From: a bacterium
Lineage (GTDB): Bacteria > Planctomycetota > UBA11346
NCBI GenBank assembly: GCA_020049615.1
Contig: JAIFKN010000013.1
Coordinates: 1 to 62,036, forward strand
Reading direction: 5' to 3'
DNA length: 62,036 nt
Below, piece after piece: positions 37,720 to 46,452 of this stretch. The number at the start of each line of letters is the position of its first letter. The stretch's first letter is position 1. The notes below the pieces were generated by a model, which did no database searches, was not told where the DNA came from, and saw only the letters and a list, made by a program, of their open reading frames with translations. Position numbers and translations under genes: made by a program.

Positions 37720-38036
37720 CGAGCGCCCTCGGCCAGCCGCGGATCCCCCACCACCGGGATGAGCGCCAGGCTGCGATGGGCCGCGAGCACACCGGCCTGG
37801 GCGAGACGCGAACCATCATCCGAGGGTCCCGCCGCTCCCTTCCCGAACAGAGCGACAGGCTCAGCCTGGTCGAGCCTCGCCCACGCGCTGCGCATGGCCT
37901 CGGCCTCATCCTGCGCGACAGCCTCGGCGGTCGGGGGACTGCCGGCGATGATCAGGCCCATGTGGCGCTCCCGCAGACGCCCGAGGTGCTGCTCGACGAG
38001 CATGACGCCCAGGACCTCGCGGCCGGGGCTCGCCAT
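37716..38036 (-). CDS. Small unknown protein in the DUF2169 block
   Basis: 106 residues with no recognised domain. It contains LGVMLVEQHLGRLRERHMGLIIAGSPP, and its C-terminal half resembles the start of a beta-ketoacyl synthase-like tail (LAQAGVLAAHRSLALIPVVGDPRL), but the match is too short to mean much. Stop and start codons overlap its neighbours by 4 and 1 bases, which strongly supports expression as part of the block. Confidence 0.55.
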   Translation of the reverse strand: MASPGREVLGVMLVEQHLGRLRERHMGLIIAGSPPTAEAVAQDEAEAMRSAWARLDQAEPVALFGKGAAGPSDDGSRLAQAGVLAAHRSLALIPVVGDPRLAEGAR

Positions 38037-38362
38037 CAGCAGTTCATCCGGATGCGCTCGCCATCGAAGGCGACGTCGTCATTGGCGCGGACCAGCGCCG
38101 TACCGCGCTGCGCCTCGAGGGTCACGTCGTTCCCCGCGGTGATCGAGACCTGGTCGCGACCATGCAGCTGGATGCTCTCGGCATCGACCGCGAACGCTCC
38201 CGCGAGTTCGAGCCGCAGCCCGCCGCCCAGGCGCAGGAGCGGACCGCTCGGCAGCATCACCACCTGCAGGGCCTCCGCCCCGCCAGGCGCGACCAGCCGC
38301 AGGACCGGGCGGCCGTCGATGCATTCGATGGTGGCGATGTGATCACCGAGCGCAGCGTTCAT
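38036..38362 (-). CDS. DUF3540-like beta-solenoid protein
   Basis: 108 residues, mostly short beta strands in ladder-like repeats (AESIQLHGRDQVSITAGNDVTLEAQRGTALVRA). Such a sequence fits the solenoid end of DUF3540 proteins, which regularly accompany DUF2169 genes in T6SS loci; the usual ~200-residue family members have an extra N-terminal domain that is missing here. It might serve as a spike extension. It overlaps both neighbours (TGATG and ATGA). Confidence 0.6.
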   Translation of the reverse strand: MNAALGDHIATIECIDGRPVLRLVAPGGAEALQVVMLPSGPLLRLGGGLRLELAGAFAVDAESIQLHGRDQVSITAGNDVTLEAQRGTALVRANDDVAFDGERIRMNC

Positions 38363-39180
38363 GTCGGACTCCTGGCAGGGTGTTGCTGCACGGCAGCGCG
38401 GAAGCGCTCTGGGCCATCCCCGAAGCGGATGGCGAGCAGGGCCTGGCGCATCAGATCGACCCGGCGGGTCTGATCCTCGATCCAGCGGGCGCCAGCGAGG
38501 CGGACGGTCTCATCGATGGCGTGGCCGTCCGCACCACGGGCGGCGGCGCGGAGGCCTTCCGCCAGGACCGGATGGTCCACGGCCTCGGCCAGCTCGCCCA
38601 ACTGCGCCGGGTTGCGCCCAGCGGCCACCGCGACCAGGGCGGCAAGGGTCTCGACCACATCGTCCGCAGCCGCCGCAGGCGGTGCCTGCTTCGGGACGGC
38701 GGATGGGGCAGGCGGCGCCCCGGTCGCCGATCCGCCCGAGAACGAGGTCGCCACCTGGACTGGACTGCGCGGCGCCACCGGTGCCGGGGCCGCGACGGGA
38801 CCCGCCGCCTGCGCCCGCGGTATGAGGGCCAGCGTCTGGCGGGCGGCATCGGCGTGCGCCTCGGCGGTGCAGGCCTCGATGGCGTCCGATTGCGCCGCCA
38901 GCCAGGCCTGGCTCTCGGCGTCGAGCAGCCCGACAAGGCGCGTCGCCACCGGTACGCTCGCCCGGGCCAGCAGCGGCACCACCGCCTCGGCCGGCAGATA
39001 GCGGAGCAGCCGGCGCAGGGCGCCGTCATCCAGCGTCAGCAGGGGATCGAGCGACGGCGGCTGGGCGGCCTCGCGGCGCGCCCCCTTCCCGCCGACCGCC
39101 CGCGCCACCACATCACCGAAGGTGCTGGCCGGGCCCGGCTGGGCGCCGGCATCCGACAGCATGTCGTCGAGCACTCCCAT
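38359..39180 (-). CDS. Unknown helical protein between tssH and the DUF2169 block
   Basis: 273 residues. The N-terminal half (about 45-110) is a run of short helices (DDGALRRLLRYLPAEAVVPLLARA) faintly like FliG-type helical repeats; a Pro/Ala linker (~125-170) leads to a second helical domain (LAALVAVAAGRNPAQLGELAEAVDHPVLAEGLRAAA). No signal or membrane segment is seen. The start at 39180 is set by the one-base gap to the tssH stop. A shared operon suggests a cytoplasmic T6SS accessory role; nothing more can be stated. Confidence 0.6.
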   Translation of the reverse strand: MGVLDDMLSDAGAQPGPASTFGDVVARAVGGKGARREAAQPPSLDPLLTLDDGALRRLLRYLPAEAVVPLLARASVPVATRLVGLLDAESQAWLAAQSDAIEACTAEAHADAARQTLALIPRAQAAGPVAAPAPVAPRSPVQVATSFSGGSATGAPPAPSAVPKQAPPAAAADDVVETLAALVAVAAGRNPAQLGELAEAVDHPVLAEGLRAAARGADGHAIDETVRLAGARWIEDQTRRVDLMRQALLAIRFGDGPERFRAAVQQHPARSPT

Positions 39181-39181
39181 G

Positions 39182-41785
39182 TCAGGCCCCGAACGCGAAG
39201 GTGAAGCCGGCCTCTGCGTCATAGCCCACGGTCAGCTTTGGCGGCAGGTCGCCGGCGCCGAGCCGGGTCAGCACCTCGGTGCTGATGCGGGGCAGGAGGT
39301 TGCCGGAGATGACGTGGTCGACGTTGCGCGCCCCGGTCTCGGCCTCGGTGCAGCGCGCGGCGATCGCCGCCGCCACCGCGTCGGTGAAGACCAGGTCCAT
39401 CTTGTGGGTCGACTTCATGCGCGCGCTGACCTTGCCCAGCTTGAGCCTGGCGATGCCCTGCAGCGCGTCCTGCTTGAGTGGGAAGAACGGCACGATGGTC
39501 ATGCGCGCGAGCAGCGCCGGCTTGAAATGCTTGCTCAGGATCGGGCGGATCGCCGCCACCAGGGCGTCGACCGGCGGCATCTCCGGATCGTCGCAGGCCT
39601 GCATGATCATGTCGGTGGCGAGGTTCGAGGTCAGGAACATCACGGTGTCCTTGAAGTCGATCTCGCGACCCTCGCCGTCGCTCAGCGTGCCCTTGTCGAA
39701 GACCTGGTAGAACAGGTTCATCACGTCGAGGCTGGCCTTCTCGACCTCGTCCAGCAGCACCACCGAGTAGGGGCGCTGACGCACCGCCTCGGTCAGCACG
39801 CCGCCCTCGCCGTAGCCGACGTAGCCGGGCGGGCTGCCGACCAGGCGCGAGACAGTGTGCTTCTCCTGGTACTCGCTCATGTTGACCGTGGTCATGAAGC
39901 GCTCGCCGCCGAACATCAAGTCGGCGACCGCGGTCGCGGTCTCGGTCTTGCCCACGCCGGACGGGCCGACGAAGAGGAAGATGCCGATCGGGGTGCGCGG
40001 ATCCTTGACCCCGGCCTTGGCCGCGCGGATGCCGGTGCCGACGATGGCGTGGACATGGTCCTGGCCCTTGATGCGCTTCTGCAGTTCGCTTTCGAAGGCG
40101 AGCAGGGTCTGGGCCTCGTTCTTGACCATCGAACCGACCGGCACGCCGGTCCAGTCGCCGATCACCTTGGCCACCACCTCGGGCGTGACCTCGACGTGCA
40201 TCAGCGGCTTCTCGCCCTGCTTGGCCTTGAGCTCGGCCATCGCCGCCTCGAAGGCGGTGCGCTTGGCCGCGTCGGCGGTGTTGGCCAGCAGTTCGGTGCG
40301 GGCGGCGATGACCTTGTCGGCCAGCACCTTCTCGGCCTGCCAGGTGGTGGTCAACTCGGCGGCGAGGGCGCGGTCAGCGGTCAGCTGGGTCTCCAGCTCG
40401 GCCATGATCTCGGCATCGAACGAGCCGCCGGCGTCCTTGTCGCGCTTGAGCGAGGCGACGGCGCGCTCGCGGTCCTGGATGCGGCGTTCGACCGTCTCCA
40501 ACTCGCCCGGCTTGGTCGCCAGCGCGACCTTCACCCGAGCGGCAGCGGTGTCGACCAGGTCGATGCCCTTGTCGGGATGCTGGCGGCCGGTGATGTAGCG
40601 GGCGCCCATCCACGCCGCGGCGAACAGCGCGTCGTCGCGGATGACCACGCCGTGCGCCTTCTCGTAGGTGGCGCGCAGGCCGCGCAGCATGGTGTGGGTC
40701 GTCTCGACCGACGGCTCCTCCAGCTTGACCAGCTGGAAGCGGCGGGCGAGGGCGGCGTCCTTCTCGAAGTACTTCTTGTACTCGGCCCAGGTGGTGGCGG
40801 CGATGGTCTTCATCTCGCCGCGCGCCAGGGCGGGCTTGAGCAGGTTGGCCGCGTCGGCGGTGCCGGCGGCGCCGCCGGCACCGATCAGGGTGTGGGCCTC
40901 GTCGATGAACAGGACGATCGGAGTGGGCGAGGACTTCACCTCCTCGAGCACGCCCTTCAGGCGGTTCTCGAACTCGCCCTTCACGCTGGCGCCGGCCTGC
41001 AGCAGACCGAGGTCGAGGCCGATGATCTTGACCCCCTTCAGCACGTCGGGCACGTCGCCCTCGATCACGCGCAGGGCCAGGCCCTCGACCACCGCGGTCT
41101 TGCCCACGCCAGGCTCGCCGACGCAGATCGGGTTGTTCTTCCGGCGGCGGGCGAGGATGTCGATGATCTGGCGGATCTCCTGGTCGCGCCCGAACACCGG
41201 GTCGACCTTCCCCTCCTTGGCCTTGGCGGTGAAGTCGGTGCAGAACTTGGCGATCGCGCCTTCGCCTGGCTTGCCGCCGCCCGCGGCCGGCTTGCCTTCG
41301 GTCATCTGGGTCGGCTCCTGCGACCCCACGACCAGGGTGTCGAGCTTGCGGACCACCTCGTCGGCGGGGATGGCGGCCCACAGCTGGGAGTAGTCGCCGG
41401 CGCACAGCCGCGCGTCCTTCTTGATCAACGCGGCGAGCAGCACACCGGAGCGCAGATCGGCATGGCCAAGCTCGAGCGACGCGATGATCCAGCCCTCGTT
41501 GAGCCATTCGATGAGGATGGGCGAAAACACCGGCCGGCCGGGGTTGCCGGTGCGGGCCTGGTCGAGGGTGCCCTGCAGGGCGCGGATCAGGCGGGCGTGG
41601 TCGACGCCGTAATGCCTGAAGACCAGCCGCATGTCGCCCTGCGGGTCGTCGAGCAGGACGGAGAGCAGGTGCTCGACCGTGACCTCGTAGTGGCCGCGGG
41701 TGACGCACAGGGACGCCGCCGCCTCCATGGCCTTCTTCACGGTGGGGGAGAGGCGGGTGATCAGGGTCTTGAGGTTGTCGCTCAT
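39182..41785 (-). CDS. tssH: T6SS sheath-recycling ATPase TssH (ClpV)
   Basis: 867 residues of the ClpB/Hsp100 type: N-terminal Clp repeat domain (1-150), AAA1 with Walker A GEPGVGKT (223-230) and FIDEAHT, a middle coiled-coil, and AAA2 with Walker A GPSGVGKT and Walker B VVLLDEVEKA. The N-terminal extension and insertion pattern (PTVKKAMEAAASLCVTRGHYEVTVEHLL) fit ClpV rather than ClpB. It pulls the contracted TssB/TssC sheath apart so subunits can be reused. The start lies 22 bases after the tssG stop. Confidence 0.96.
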   Translation of the reverse strand: MSDNLKTLITRLSPTVKKAMEAAASLCVTRGHYEVTVEHLLSVLLDDPQGDMRLVFRHYGVDHARLIRALQGTLDQARTGNPGRPVFSPILIEWLNEGWIIASLELGHADLRSGVLLAALIKKDARLCAGDYSQLWAAIPADEVVRKLDTLVVGSQEPTQMTEGKPAAGGGKPGEGAIAKFCTDFTAKAKEGKVDPVFGRDQEIRQIIDILARRRKNNPICVGEPGVGKTAVVEGLALRVIEGDVPDVLKGVKIIGLDLGLLQAGASVKGEFENRLKGVLEEVKSSPTPIVLFIDEAHTLIGAGGAAGTADAANLLKPALARGEMKTIAATTWAEYKKYFEKDAALARRFQLVKLEEPSVETTHTMLRGLRATYEKAHGVVIRDDALFAAAWMGARYITGRQHPDKGIDLVDTAAARVKVALATKPGELETVERRIQDRERAVASLKRDKDAGGSFDAEIMAELETQLTADRALAAELTTTWQAEKVLADKVIAARTELLANTADAAKRTAFEAAMAELKAKQGEKPLMHVEVTPEVVAKVIGDWTGVPVGSMVKNEAQTLLAFESELQKRIKGQDHVHAIVGTGIRAAKAGVKDPRTPIGIFLFVGPSGVGKTETATAVADLMFGGERFMTTVNMSEYQEKHTVSRLVGSPPGYVGYGEGGVLTEAVRQRPYSVVLLDEVEKASLDVMNLFYQVFDKGTLSDGEGREIDFKDTVMFLTSNLATDMIMQACDDPEMPPVDALVAAIRPILSKHFKPALLARMTIVPFFPLKQDALQGIARLKLGKVSARMKSTHKMDLVFTDAVAAAIAARCTEAETGARNVDHVISGNLLPRISTEVLTRLGAGDLPPKLTVGYDAEAGFTFAFGA

Positions 41786-41807
41786 GGGCGTTCGGTCATT
41801 CGGGGTT

Positions 41808-42752
41808 TTAGTTGGGTGAGATGAGGATGGCGGCGTCGTCGGGCGGCGGGCCTTCGAGGCGCGCGTCCCAGCCCAGCCGGGCGCCGCTGCCCAGGCTGGC
41901 CGGCGGCATGGCGTCGGGGGCCAGGCGCACCTCGACGTCCCAGTCGAGCAGGTCGGTGTTGAACTCGGCGACCAGCGCCTGGACCGCCGCCATGCCGTCG
42001 CCGCCGGGCAGGAAACGGCGGAACACCTCGGCCCCGACCGGCCCGATGCGCACGCGGAAGGCGGTGGTGCACGAGAGGATGCGTTCGCCGGCGAGGCAGT
42101 CCGAGCCGATGCCGCAGTTGGCGCTGCCGAGCAGACCGTGGCGCTCGGCCGGCAGCTCCGTCCAGGTGGGGATGCACTGCACGATCTCGACCGGCACGCC
42201 ACCCAGCCAGAAGCCCAGCGCGGTGGCCAACGCAGCCGCCGAGCGCGGATGCTGCGCCAGCAGGCCGGCCAAGGCCAGGGTTCCCATCTCGCCTGGCAGT
42301 TCATGCGCGGTCTGGTCGGGCGGGACGCCGGCCAGGGCGCGCAGACGCGCGGCATGCTGCTGCGAGCGCTCGACCCGGTACTTCGTCAGTACCCGGTAGG
42401 CGAGGGACAACGCCCGGTGGTTGATGACGTCAAGGAAGTCCCTGACGACGGCGGGCTCATCGAGGAAGAGCGCTTCGGTGGCGTAGTTCGGCAGCGGACT
42501 GGCCTGGCCGTAGAGTCCGAGGAAGGTCGTCTCGATGCGCAGCCGCGGCGTCCCGCCTTCGGCTACCGCAGGCAGCCGCTCGATGCGGGCGACATCGCTG
42601 GTCGGAAAGGCGAGGGAGAGCGCCGGACGCAAGCGGACCGACTCGCGGCTGGGCAGGGCGCTGGTGCCGATCGGTTCGCCCGCAGCCTCGGCCATGCCGA
42701 CGGCGCGCACGAACGACCACGCCGGTCCTTGAGCGAGCAGCCTGTCGTCCAT
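41808..42752 (-). CDS. tssG: T6SS baseplate protein TssG
   Basis: 314 residues, family VI_IcmF-associated DUF1305. It has the early stretch RLRPALSLAFPTSDVARIERL, then ETTFLGLYGQASPLPNYATE, which is the strongest family signature, and EVFRRFLPGGDGMAAVQALV near the end. TssG joins TssF and TssE to form the baseplate wedge. The start at 42752 is one base after the tssF stop. Confidence 0.94.
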   Translation of the reverse strand: MDDRLLAQGPAWSFVRAVGMAEAAGEPIGTSALPSRESVRLRPALSLAFPTSDVARIERLPAVAEGGTPRLRIETTFLGLYGQASPLPNYATEALFLDEPAVVRDFLDVINHRALSLAYRVLTKYRVERSQQHAARLRALAGVPPDQTAHELPGEMGTLALAGLLAQHPRSAAALATALGFWLGGVPVEIVQCIPTWTELPAERHGLLGSANCGIGSDCLAGERILSCTTAFRVRIGPVGAEVFRRFLPGGDGMAAVQALVAEFNTDLLDWDVEVRLAPDAMPPASLGSGARLGWDARLEGPPPDDAAILISPN

Positions 42753-42753
42753 G

Positions 42754-44484
42754 TCAGAGCAGCCGGCGCCGCCCAAGGCGCGGAGCGAAGCGCAGGTCGA
42801 GTCCGCCTTCGACGCCGCTGACCTGCAGGCGGGTGAAGCTGTTCAGGCCGGCGTATTGCGCCACGAACTCATCGAAGACCATGGCGAAGAGGTGCACCTC
42901 GCCCTCGCCGTCGAAGTGCGATTCCTTGAGCTGCAGCACGATGCGCAGGCCGCGCATGAGCGCTCCGTCGGCGATGGTGGTGTCCGGCTCGGCGGCCACC
43001 GCGACGAGCCCATCGAGCAGCCGGCGGTGCGCGCTGCGCGCCTGATGGTCGATCAGGGCCCGCACATCATACAGATCCAGGACCGAGCGCAGGGTTTCGA
43101 CGTCGGCGAGCGTGCGCCAATTCAGGCCGAGGTGGGCCAGGAGCCGCCATTCGAGCTGCCCGCCGAGGGGAGGCGGCACCGTCGCCGTCGGCTTGGCCAG
43201 GTTGCGGAAGCGCACCCCCGGAGGGCACTTGTCGGTGACGAGGCTGAGATCGCCCGGCGCGAGGGCCTGGGGCAGCCGCCCGTTCGTGCAGTTGACGCTG
43301 AACGACAGCGACTCGACTCCGGGCAGCTGGCCGCTGATCGCGACATCGGTCCGCATGCCTCCGCCGGTGATCGCGGGCCGGCGCCGGATCACATACCCGG
43401 CCTGGCCGGCCTCCGCCGCACGGCCGCCGCGGAACAGCTGCGGGATCGGCCGCGGACGGTTCTCGCCGGACACCAGGCCGACCATGCCGTCGAGCGAAGC
43501 GACCTCGTAATGGGTGGGATCGTCGCCAGCCGGGATGACCGGGAACTCGGTCCGGCGGGCGTCATAGGTGACCGGCGTCGCCTCGTGCGGAAAGAGATTG
43601 ACCGCCGGAGTGCAGCCGAGAAGGAGGTTCGCCTCCGACACCTGCGGCAGCTGGTCCGGCACCCGGTCGAGAGCGAACTCAAGCGTGATCTCGGACGCAT
43701 CGCTGAACTGGGACAGGACCTCCAGGCCGCCGACCTCGGCGAAGAGCAGCTTCTGCGGCATGGCGAACAGCTCGCGCAGCAAGGCGAAGCCGGAGAATGA
43801 CGCCGGGGCCGGACCGAGCAGTTCCTCGTCGGGCGCGAAGCCGACCGCGCGCACGCAGCGCGACGGCAACGCCACGCGCTTGGATCCGGCCACCGCGACG
43901 ACGGCCGAGCAGTGCCTGACCAGGCAGACATGCAGTCCTGCGGCGATTGCCATCGGTCCGGAGCAGTGCAGGCGCAGGCTCTTCACCCCGAGCCCCGGCA
44001 GCTGGGAGGCCTTGACCCCATCGGACAGTCGCAGCTTGAGCGACAGCATCGCCGGTTGCACCGAACGCAGGGTCAGGCCGACGATGCGCAGCGGCGGGAC
44101 CTCGACCGGGTAGGCGGTATGGAAGCGGCAGCGGGTGCCATCGACCGGCGTGGATTCGATCTGCGTCCCGCGTGGGATGCGCCGCGGCTCCTTGTCGTTC
44201 TGCCTGGCGGCTTCGAACTGGACCATGGCCAGCGACGGGATCGGACGGAGGTAGTGCGGCCACAGGCTCTCGATCAGCGACTGGGTCAGCTCCGGCAGTT
44301 CGTCGTCGAGCTTCTGACGCAGACGTCCCGAGATGAAGGCGACGCCCTCGAGCAGGCGCTCGACGTCGGGATCGCTGCCGGCCTCGGCGAGCATCGCCGC
44401 CGTCTCGGGGTGGGCGGCGGCGTACTCGCGGCCCATCTCGCGCAGCCAGGTCAGCTCATCCTGGTAGTAGGTGTTGAAGGACAT
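42754..44484 (-). CDS. tssF: T6SS baseplate protein TssF
   Basis: 576 residues, normal for the family (DUF879). It starts YYQDELTWLREMGREYAAAHPETAAML and has DPDVERLLEGVAFISGRLRQKLDDELPELTQSLIESLWPHYLRPIPS in the first 90 residues, the classic TssF start; later parts match in layout (VNLFPHEATPV, CTNGRLPQAL). Two copies per wedge are expected with TssG. It overlaps tssE by one base (TGATG). Confidence 0.96.
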   Translation of the reverse strand: MSFNTYYQDELTWLREMGREYAAAHPETAAMLAEAGSDPDVERLLEGVAFISGRLRQKLDDELPELTQSLIESLWPHYLRPIPSLAMVQFEAARQNDKEPRRIPRGTQIESTPVDGTRCRFHTAYPVEVPPLRIVGLTLRSVQPAMLSLKLRLSDGVKASQLPGLGVKSLRLHCSGPMAIAAGLHVCLVRHCSAVVAVAGSKRVALPSRCVRAVGFAPDEELLGPAPASFSGFALLRELFAMPQKLLFAEVGGLEVLSQFSDASEITLEFALDRVPDQLPQVSEANLLLGCTPAVNLFPHEATPVTYDARRTEFPVIPAGDDPTHYEVASLDGMVGLVSGENRPRPIPQLFRGGRAAEAGQAGYVIRRRPAITGGGMRTDVAISGQLPGVESLSFSVNCTNGRLPQALAPGDLSLVTDKCPPGVRFRNLAKPTATVPPPLGGQLEWRLLAHLGLNWRTLADVETLRSVLDLYDVRALIDHQARSAHRRLLDGLVAVAAEPDTTIADGALMRGLRIVLQLKESHFDGEGEVHLFAMVFDEFVAQYAGLNSFTRLQVSGVEGGLDLRFAPRLGRRRLL

Positions 44485-44906
44485 CAGGCGTCCCGCAGGC
44501 GCATGCGGCCGTCAGGGGTGATCGAGGTGTGGAACGAGACCGGATCGCGCCGGTCGCCGCCGGCGAGCTGGGCCGAGACGGTGAAACCGATGGCCATCCG
44601 CTGCTCCTCGGACTTGTCGATCGAGACCACGACATTGGTCAGACGGGGCTCGAAGCGCTGGATGCACAGCTTGACCGCCCGCAAGGCGACCTCGGTGGTC
44701 GCGGGATAGCCGCGCATCAGCTCATGCGGCGAAGGGATGCCCAGTTCGGGCTGGGCGGCGGCAGCGCCTTCGCGCGAATTGAGGATCCGCTGCAGATTGA
44801 GCAGCACCGAGCGCATCACCGCCCCGCGATCCTCCTTGACGGTACGCGCCCCCCCTTCGCGGGCGGCGCGGCTCAGACGTTCGAGCAGGGTGATGTTGCG
44901 CAGCAT
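44484..44906 (-). CDS. tssE: T6SS baseplate protein TssE (gp25-like)
   Basis: 140 residues. The N-terminus has LLERLSR, and the gp25/lysozyme-like fold shows SRE...LGIPSPHELMRGY and FEPRLTNVVVSID with the Glu-Pro-Arg-Leu motif that is essential for sheath docking in T4 gp25. The expected length and position next to tssF settle the assignment. A 66-base gap holding a heptamer-repeat hairpin separates it from tssC. Confidence 0.93.
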   Translation of the reverse strand: MLRNITLLERLSRAAREGGARTVKEDRGAVMRSVLLNLQRILNSREGAAAAQPELGIPSPHELMRGYPATTEVALRAVKLCIQRFEPRLTNVVVSIDKSEEQRMAIGFTVSAQLAGGDRRDPVSFHTSITPDGRMRLRDA

Positions 44907-44911
44907 CGCTT

Positions 44912-44966
44912 GGTCCGGGGTCCGGGGTCCGGGGTCCGGGGGTCACCCTGGCCCCGGACCCGGACC
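44912..44966. repeat. Heptamer array and palindrome between tssC and tssE
   Basis: Four exact tandem copies of GGTCCGG fill 44912-44939. The arm CCCCGGACCCGGACC (44952-44966) is complementary to the last copies with a one-base slip, so the transcript can fold into a strong hairpin. This sits in the only large gap of the tssB-tssH run and could set the tail-sheath to baseplate expression ratio. Confidence 0.88.
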
Positions 44967-44972
44967 GGCAGG

Positions 44973-46424
44973 TCACTTCTTGTCGAGCTTGCCGACCAGC
45001 GACAGGGTGAACGACGCACCCATGTACTTGAAGTGCGGCTGCACCTTCATGCCGACCTTGTACCAGCCGGCCTCGCCGGCGACATCCTCGACCGTGATCT
45101 CGGCCGAGCGCAGCGGATGGGTGTTGCGCACCTCGTCCGACGGGTTGTCGAGCGCCGCGACGTACTGGTTGATCCAGTTCGACAGCTCGCGCTGCAGCTG
45201 GTTCTTGTCCTTCCACGAGCCGATCTGCTCGCGCTGCAGCACCTTGATGTAGTGCGCCAGGCGGTTGACCACGAACAGGTACGGCAGCTGGGTGCCGAGC
45301 CGGAAGTTGGTCTCGGCCACCTTGCCCTCGGCGCTCTGGCCGAAGTTCTTGGGCTTCTGGCAGGAGTTGGCGGAGAAGAAGCAGGCGTTGTCGCTGCCCT
45401 TGCGCATCGACAGCGAGATGAAGCCCTCTTCGGACATCTCGTACTCGCGGCGCTCGGAGATCAGGCACTCGGTCGGCACCTTGGTCTCGATCGCACCCAT
45501 CGACTCGTACTGGTGCAGCGGGAGGTTCTCCACCGCGCCGCCGCTCTGGGGTCCGATGATGTTCGGGCACCAGCGGTACTTGGCGAAGCTGTCGGCCAGG
45601 CGGCTGGCCAGGGCGAAGGCGGTGTTGCCCCAGACGTAGGCGTCATGGTTGCCCTTGACCTCCTCCTGGTAGTTGAAGGCCTTGACCGGCACGGTCTCGG
45701 GTCCGTAGGGCAGGCGCAGCAGGAAGCGCGGGGCGGTGAGCCCGACGCTGCGAGCATCGTCGGATTCGCGGAACGAACGCCACTTGGCGTACTGCGGCCC
45801 TTCGAACATCGACTTGAGGTCGTTCAGCTTGGGCAGGTCGGTGAAGCTCTTCACGCCGAAGAACTTCGGGGAGGCCGACGACAGGAAGGGCGCGTGGGTC
45901 ATGGTCGCCACGCTGGCCAGCTTCTGCAGCAGGGCCATGTCCTGCGGGCCGGAGGTGAACTCGTAGTTGCCGATGATCGCGCCATAGGGCTCGCCACCGA
46001 ACTGGCCGTACTCGGCGGTGTAGGCGGTCTTGTAGAGACCGGACTTGACGATCTCGGGGGCGTCCTCGAAGTCGGACTGCAGGTCCTCCTTGGAGACGTT
46101 GAGCAGTTCGATCTTCACGTTCTCGCGGAAGTTGGTGCGATCGACCAGCATCTTCAGCGAACGCCACGAGCTCTCCATCTTCTGGAACTCGGGGTGATGC
46201 ATGATGGCGTCCAGCTGGGCGGACAGCTTGCTGTCCAACTGCGCGATCATCGCGTCGATCATCGCCTTGTCGACCTTCTGGTCGGCCTTGCCCTTGACCA
46301 GTTCGGCGACCAGCGCCTCGACGCCCTTGCGGGCGAGGCCATAGCCTTCGTCGGCTGGCGCCATGTTGGTCTCGGTCATGATGGCGTCGAGAAGGTTCCC
46401 GCCGCCGGCTGCTTCGGTGCTCAT
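44973..46424 (-). CDS. tssC: T6SS contractile sheath large subunit TssC
   Basis: 483 residues. Family phrases are plain: HHPEFQKMESSWRSLKMLVDRT, FGGEPYGAIIGNYEF, RFLLRLPYGPET, WGNTAFALASRLADSFAKYRWCPNI, NRLAHYIKVLQREQIGSW and AGWYKVGMKVQPHFKYMGASF. It pairs with TssB to form the contractile sheath around the Hcp tube. The ATG at 46424 begins the family N-terminus; the longer frame upstream is not coding. It lies 28 bases after the tssB stop. Confidence 0.97.
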   Translation of the reverse strand: MSTEAAGGGNLLDAIMTETNMAPADEGYGLARKGVEALVAELVKGKADQKVDKAMIDAMIAQLDSKLSAQLDAIMHHPEFQKMESSWRSLKMLVDRTNFRENVKIELLNVSKEDLQSDFEDAPEIVKSGLYKTAYTAEYGQFGGEPYGAIIGNYEFTSGPQDMALLQKLASVATMTHAPFLSSASPKFFGVKSFTDLPKLNDLKSMFEGPQYAKWRSFRESDDARSVGLTAPRFLLRLPYGPETVPVKAFNYQEEVKGNHDAYVWGNTAFALASRLADSFAKYRWCPNIIGPQSGGAVENLPLHQYESMGAIETKVPTECLISERREYEMSEEGFISLSMRKGSDNACFFSANSCQKPKNFGQSAEGKVAETNFRLGTQLPYLFVVNRLAHYIKVLQREQIGSWKDKNQLQRELSNWINQYVAALDNPSDEVRNTHPLRSAEITVEDVAGEAGWYKVGMKVQPHFKYMGASFTLSLVGKLDKK

Positions 46425-46452
46425 GTGGATGTCCGTGTGGGTCGTGGTGGTT

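Noticed and set aside
39122..41824. A 900-codon open frame antisense to tssH
   Set aside because: tssH carries two complete AAA domains; the antisense translation has no family features.
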